64,000 nt of DNA from Neorhodopirellula lusitana (lineage in GTDB: Bacteria > Planctomycetota > Planctomycetia > Pirellulales > Pirellulaceae), in assembly GCF_900182915.1 (NCBI RefSeq), contig NZ_FXUG01000003.1:248001-312000 (forward strand), read 5' to 3'. The position numbers and the translations under genes were made by a program. Shown here one piece after another: positions 60,662 to 64,000 of the stretch (position 1 is the first letter of the stretch; every line of letters begins with the position of its first letter). The notes below the pieces were generated by a model. It made no database searches and was not told the origin of the DNA. It saw nothing but the letters and a program-made list of their open reading frames with translations.

Positions 60662-63600
60662 CTAATACCGCGTAATCGTCTCATGCAAGTTCAGGATCAC
60701 GCGGCACACCTGCGACCATGCGGCAAGGCGGGCGGGTTCCGCTGAAACACTTGTCGTGTTGCCGACGCGGAGGAGCTTCGCCACGTCGTCGGGATGTTCG
60801 TTGAAGTATGCCAACTGTCGGTCAAACAAGCCGTGCAACGATTCAACTTCTTCTGGTTTGGCATTCCGTGACAATGCTCGTATGAACGCGGCGTCCAAGA
60901 TCACTTCAAACGCGGCGTCCGAATTTTCCGCAAGCAACGCTTCCGCCATCGCGCGAGAAGCTTCGACAAAAGTCGGGTCGTTGAGCAACGTGAGGGCCTG
61001 TTGCGGGCTATTGGATTGCGATCGATCCGCGGTGCATTCGTCGCGTGATGGGGCGTCGAAGTTGACCAACATCGGATGCAGGAACGTGCGTTGCCAGTGT
61101 ATGTAAACACCACGTCGATACTGACGTTCATCACTCGACGACGTGTAACCCCGATTGGGGAATTGCAAATTCGAATAGTGTCCCGCCGGTTGGTACGGGA
61201 ACACACTCGGCCCACCGATGTAATCTTGATTCAGAATCCCCGCGATCGCCAACGCGTTATCACGAATTGATTCCGCCTCCAAACGTCGCGGCGAGGCCTG
61301 AGCGAGCAAACGGTTGTACGGATCGAGTTCAACCAATTCTTCACGCCCAGTAACGGCTTGGCGATACGTGCGACTGGTCACCATCATTCGCACCATGTGC
61401 TTGATGTCCCAGCCACTAAGTACAAATTCACGTGCCAATCGGTCCAACAATAGCGGATGGCTTGGCCATTCCCCTTGGCTGCCCAGGTCATCCAGCTTGC
61501 TAGATAATCCAGTCCCGAAGAACTGCTTCCAGGTTCGGTTTACGAAATGACGAGGCACCAACGGATTGCTCGGCGAGGTCAGCCATTCGGCCAGATCGAT
61601 TCGATTCAAACGTCTGCCACTCGACGCATCCCCTGTCGGTAAAAAATGAGGGAACGCCGGAGGTGCAAGTTCACCGGTTTCATCCTGCCAGTTACCGCGA
61701 GGCAACACTCGGCTGACCGGAATCTTCTCTTCCGGAATCGACTGCGTGACCAAGGTCAACGCCAACGCGGAATGGCAATCTTGCAGCTTCTCGCGGAAGC
61801 GTTTCACGTCCTTGTGTTGCCTATCAATGGGCTGGGACGAAAGATGAAATGCACTAACAAGCGTCGCTTGGTCACGCGCATCTCGTTGCCCAGGATCCTT
61901 TTCCAATGCCTGAACTAAGTCATCCGATGCCGCGTCCCAACCAGGGATCGCATCTCCAAGCGACGTGACCGACAATCGAACACGGCCTACGTCTTGGCTC
62001 TTCAGTCGAAAGACCAATAACTGATCAGCGTTTAACTTGAGCGGGCGATCGAAGTGGTAGATGGCAGTATGAGTCAGTTGATTTTCGGTCGTCGGCAATT
62101 GCCAACGCGCGGGACCACTACGCCAAACATTCCCTAGAACTCGCGGTGGATGCCCGTTGCTATAGCGAGCCGGATCCTCGCGGTCGGCTTCACCCCACGC
62201 GACTTTCACTTCCATTTCTGGTTGAACGAGCACTTCCTTGGGCACCGCAATCGCGGTAGATGGCTTAGGCGTCGCGGGCGTTTCCTGCTGAAGTCGGTTT
62301 CGATCTTGGTCCAACAAAACCAGTCGAAAGCCTTTCAGTCGATCGCTCATGCCGGGATCTGTCCGATTCCAAACCACAATCGATTCAACGGACTGCTCAC
62401 TGCCGAGGTCAACTTCCCACCAAGGATCACGACCATTCAAGCTAGTGTGTGTGACGGACTTAGCTTTGTGATAAATCCCTTCCGTTTCACCATCAATCGC
62501 CAGCTTCGCGGCTCCCGATGTGTAATCCGACGACTGACTTGCGGTTCCCTTCAATGCCAGATTGAGCGGCTTGCCTTCCTCGTCCTTATGAGTCGAAAAG
62601 ACCTGCACCTCGGCGAGCGACAGGATCTGTTTCCCACTCAACTCAATGCGAACGTAGCGTGGACGATTGGAACGCATTTCGGGACCGTTGCTGCCGTCAC
62701 TCACCACACTAGCCGAAAAGCCCAGCGAAAAGCGACCATCGAGACCGCGACCGACGTTCCCGCCGTTTCGATCATCCGGTAACACTTCCAGCCGCACTGA
62801 ACTGATCGCCGTAGAGGTCTGCGGGCGAGTCGTAATCGAAACCGTTTCGCCTTGGGCGGGCTTTCCGGTCAACAGCACGCTGCCATCGTCAAGCACCTCA
62901 TGCTTCGTGCCAGCAGTTGCTTCACTTGCAACCACCTCGGTAGCGATCCAGCCATCGGAGTATTTCGTCAATGCGGATCGAATGTTCTTTTCCCAATCTC
63001 GATAGGTTTCCGTATCCAAGGTCGACTGACCAAGTGCCGCGAGCACCGCGTCGTCGCGTTGTCGGACCAGGGACTCCATTTCCTTCCGCAGCGAAGATGA
63101 CTCGAGTCGCATTTCGGGAGGAAAGGGATAGTTGTTGTTGAAGCCCTTCAGGTCTTTGTTGGGCGAGTAGCCATAGTCGGAATAAACGCCCCATTGCTGC
63201 ACATCATCAAAGAACGCCCCCATCGAATAGAAGTCTTTCGCGCTGAACGGATCGAACTTGTGATTGTGACATTCACAGCACGCGAGGGTCGATCCCAGCC
63301 AAGCGGTCCCCATCATGCGCACGCGGTCGGCCTTGTATTTCGCTAAATACTCACCAGGTTGAGCCCCACCTTCCCGCGTGATCATGTTCAATCGCAACAA
63401 CCCGGTCGCGACCAAGTCTTCGGTCGTGGGGTTAGGCTTCAGATCACCGGCAAGTTGCTGCAGGGTGAACTCATCAAAAGGTTTATTCTGGTTGAAGGCG
63501 TCGATGACGTAGTCGCGGTAGGCAAAGATCCGCATGTTCTGGTCACCGTGGAAGCCGACCGTGTCAGCGAACCGCACGATATCTAACCACGAACTGGCCA

Positions 63601-64000
63601 TTCGCTCACCGAAGTGAGGAGACGCCAACAGACGCTCCACCTGACGTTCATAAGCATCCGCCGAGTCGTCCTTCAAGAACGCTTCCAGCTCATCCGGTGT
63701 AGGTGGAATACCGATCAAATCAAGACTCAACCGGCGAAGCAACGTCGCCTTGTCAGCGAATCCAGAAGGCTCGATGGAAGCGGTTTCGAGTCTTGAGAGG
63801 ATGAACGTATCGATGTCATTGATGACTTCGTCGGACAATCCCTGCAAATCCGGCAAAGCCGGCCGCGTCAGTGGAGCGTAGGCCCAATGCTGTTCGTACT
63901 CAGCCCCCTGTTCAATCCACTTCACAAACAAGGCTTTCTCGTAGTCCGACAACTGATGTCGAAAATGCTCCGGTGGCATCTGCTCGCCATCACCAGTTCC
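60662..64000 (-). CDS. PSCyt2 (DUF1549)-PSD1 (DUF1553) protein with inserted discoidin-like domain (5' partial)
   Basis: At least 1112 codons; the frame is still open at the right edge, and the sequence GDGEQMPPEHF there corresponds to the segment after the N-terminal CXXCH domain in its relatives, so the heme motif should lie beyond the window. The DUF1549 core ([49 protein letters not shown]) and a second CXXCH-like motif (CCECHNHKFDP) are seen. A large insert has F5/8 type C character (YVRIELSGKQILSLAEVQVF, LAIDGETEGIYHKA, PWWEVDLGSEQSVESIVVWNR). The C-terminal DUF1553 follows (RHFVNRTWKQFFGTGLSSKLDDLG, NSPQQALTLLNDPTF). It is much longer than the 789-residue paralogue at 23115. Confidence 0.88.
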   Translation of the reverse strand, partial: GTGDGEQMPPEHFRHQLSDYEKALFVKWIEQGAEYEQHWAYAPLTRPALPDLQGLSDEVINDIDTFILSRLETASIEPSGFADKATLLRRLSLDLIGIPPTPDELEAFLKDDSADAYERQVERLLASPHFGERMASSWLDIVRFADTVGFHGDQNMRIFAYRDYVIDAFNQNKPFDEFTLQQLAGDLKPNPTTEDLVATGLLRLNMITREGGAQPGEYLAKYKADRVRMMGTAWLGSTLACCECHNHKFDPFSAKDFYSMGAFFDDVQQWGVYSDYGYSPNKDLKGFNNNYPFPPEMRLESSSLRKEMESLVRQRDDAVLAALGQSTLDTETYRDWEKNIRSALTKYSDGWIATEVVASEATAGTKHEVLDDGSVLLTGKPAQGETVSITTRPQTSTAISSVRLEVLPDDRNGGNVGRGLDGRFSLGFSASVVSDGSNGPEMRSNRPRYVRIELSGKQILSLAEVQVFSTHKDEEGKPLNLALKGTASQSSDYTSGAAKLAIDGETEGIYHKAKSVTHTSLNGRDPWWEVDLGSEQSVESIVVWNRTDPGMSDRLKGFRLVLLDQDRNRLQQETPATPKPSTAIAVPKEVLVQPEMEVKVAWGEADREDPARYSNGHPPRVLGNVWRSGPARWQLPTTENQLTHTAIYHFDRPLKLNADQLLVFRLKSQDVGRVRLSVTSLGDAIPGWDAASDDLVQALEKDPGQRDARDQATLVSAFHLSSQPIDRQHKDVKRFREKLQDCHSALALTLVTQSIPEEKIPVSRVLPRGNWQDETGELAPPAFPHFLPTGDASSGRRLNRIDLAEWLTSPSNPLVPRHFVNRTWKQFFGTGLSSKLDDLGSQGEWPSHPLLLDRLAREFVLSGWDIKHMVRMMVTSRTYRQAVTGREELVELDPYNRLLAQASPRRLEAESIRDNALAIAGILNQDYIGGPSVFPYQPAGHYSNLQFPNRGYTSSSDERQYRRGVYIHWQRTFLHPMLVNFDAPSRDECTADRSQSNSPQQALTLLNDPTFVEASRAMAEALLAENSDAAFEVILDAAFIRALSRNAKPEEVESLHGLFDRQLAYFNEHPDDVAKLLRVGNTTSVSAEPARLAAWSQVCRVILNLHETITRY

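Noticed and set aside
1-64000. CRISPR arrays, tRNA and rRNA genes
   Set aside because: No regularly spaced direct repeats and no tRNA cloverleaf or rRNA segments were noticed by eye. Short tRNAs could be missed without a covariance search.

Overview
This window comes from a planctomycete, most likely a Rhodopirellula-like member of the Pirellulaceae. The lineage markers are a DUF1559 pseudopilin with its small lipoprotein partner, two PSCyt/DUF1549/DUF1553 proteins, a DUF1501 Tat protein, a Rhodopirellula/Verrucomicrobium-type sigma factor with FecR, and giant secreted proteins with dockerin repeats and an LESRALLA-type N-terminal motif. Most of the sequence is fairly GC-rich. The stretch from about 13 to 27 kb looks visibly AT-richer by eye.

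Layout. 0-5.3 kb: the end of a dockerin/Ig-type surface protein, then three minus-strand envelope genes, two of which are paralogues. 5.4-13 kb: a mostly plus-strand housekeeping run (thioesterase, TIM-barrel isomerase, rsmH, FHA-GAF histidine kinase). 13.1-18.4 kb: a 1773-residue dockerin protein. 18.6-27.4 kb: an 8.6 kb island bracketed by two copies of the 3' end of a DHH-phosphoesterase (nrnA-like) gene; it carries DUF1559 plus lipoprotein, and the sigma / FecR / PSD1 / DUF1501 module. 27.2-44.9 kb: conserved single-copy genes (nrnA-like, ribF, diguanylate cyclase, glgC, degP-like, nnrD, larB, argG, dtd, an M24 peptidase, cvpA, accA, a Ser/Thr kinase) with one palindrome-rich intergenic element. 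45.4-51 kb: secreted low-complexity proteins and a trypsin-like protease. 51.2-59.8 kb: a tightly coupled moxR-DUF58-Bat operon with fused BatB/C-like and BatD/E-like subunits. 59.9-60.6 kb: a Y1 (HUH) transposase between mirror-image REP-like palindromes. 60.7-64 kb: a second PSD1 protein, cut by the window edge.

The most striking signal is at chromosome scale. A G-rich array, consensus GGGCAGGGCAGGGCGGTY, contains overlapping copies of the E. coli FtsK-orienting KOPS word GGGNAGGG. It recurs about 20 times. Every GGGCAGGG-type copy left of about 41.6 kb lies on the plus strand, and every copy right of about 45.1 kb lies on the minus strand, so all point inward. Between them, in the cvpA/accA convergent intergenic space at 42701-42728, is a 28-bp dif-like site with ATAA / 6-bp centre / TTATGTT architecture. 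I infer that this window contains the replication terminus and chromosome-dimer-resolution site of the chromosome.

No tRNA, rRNA or CRISPR array was seen.
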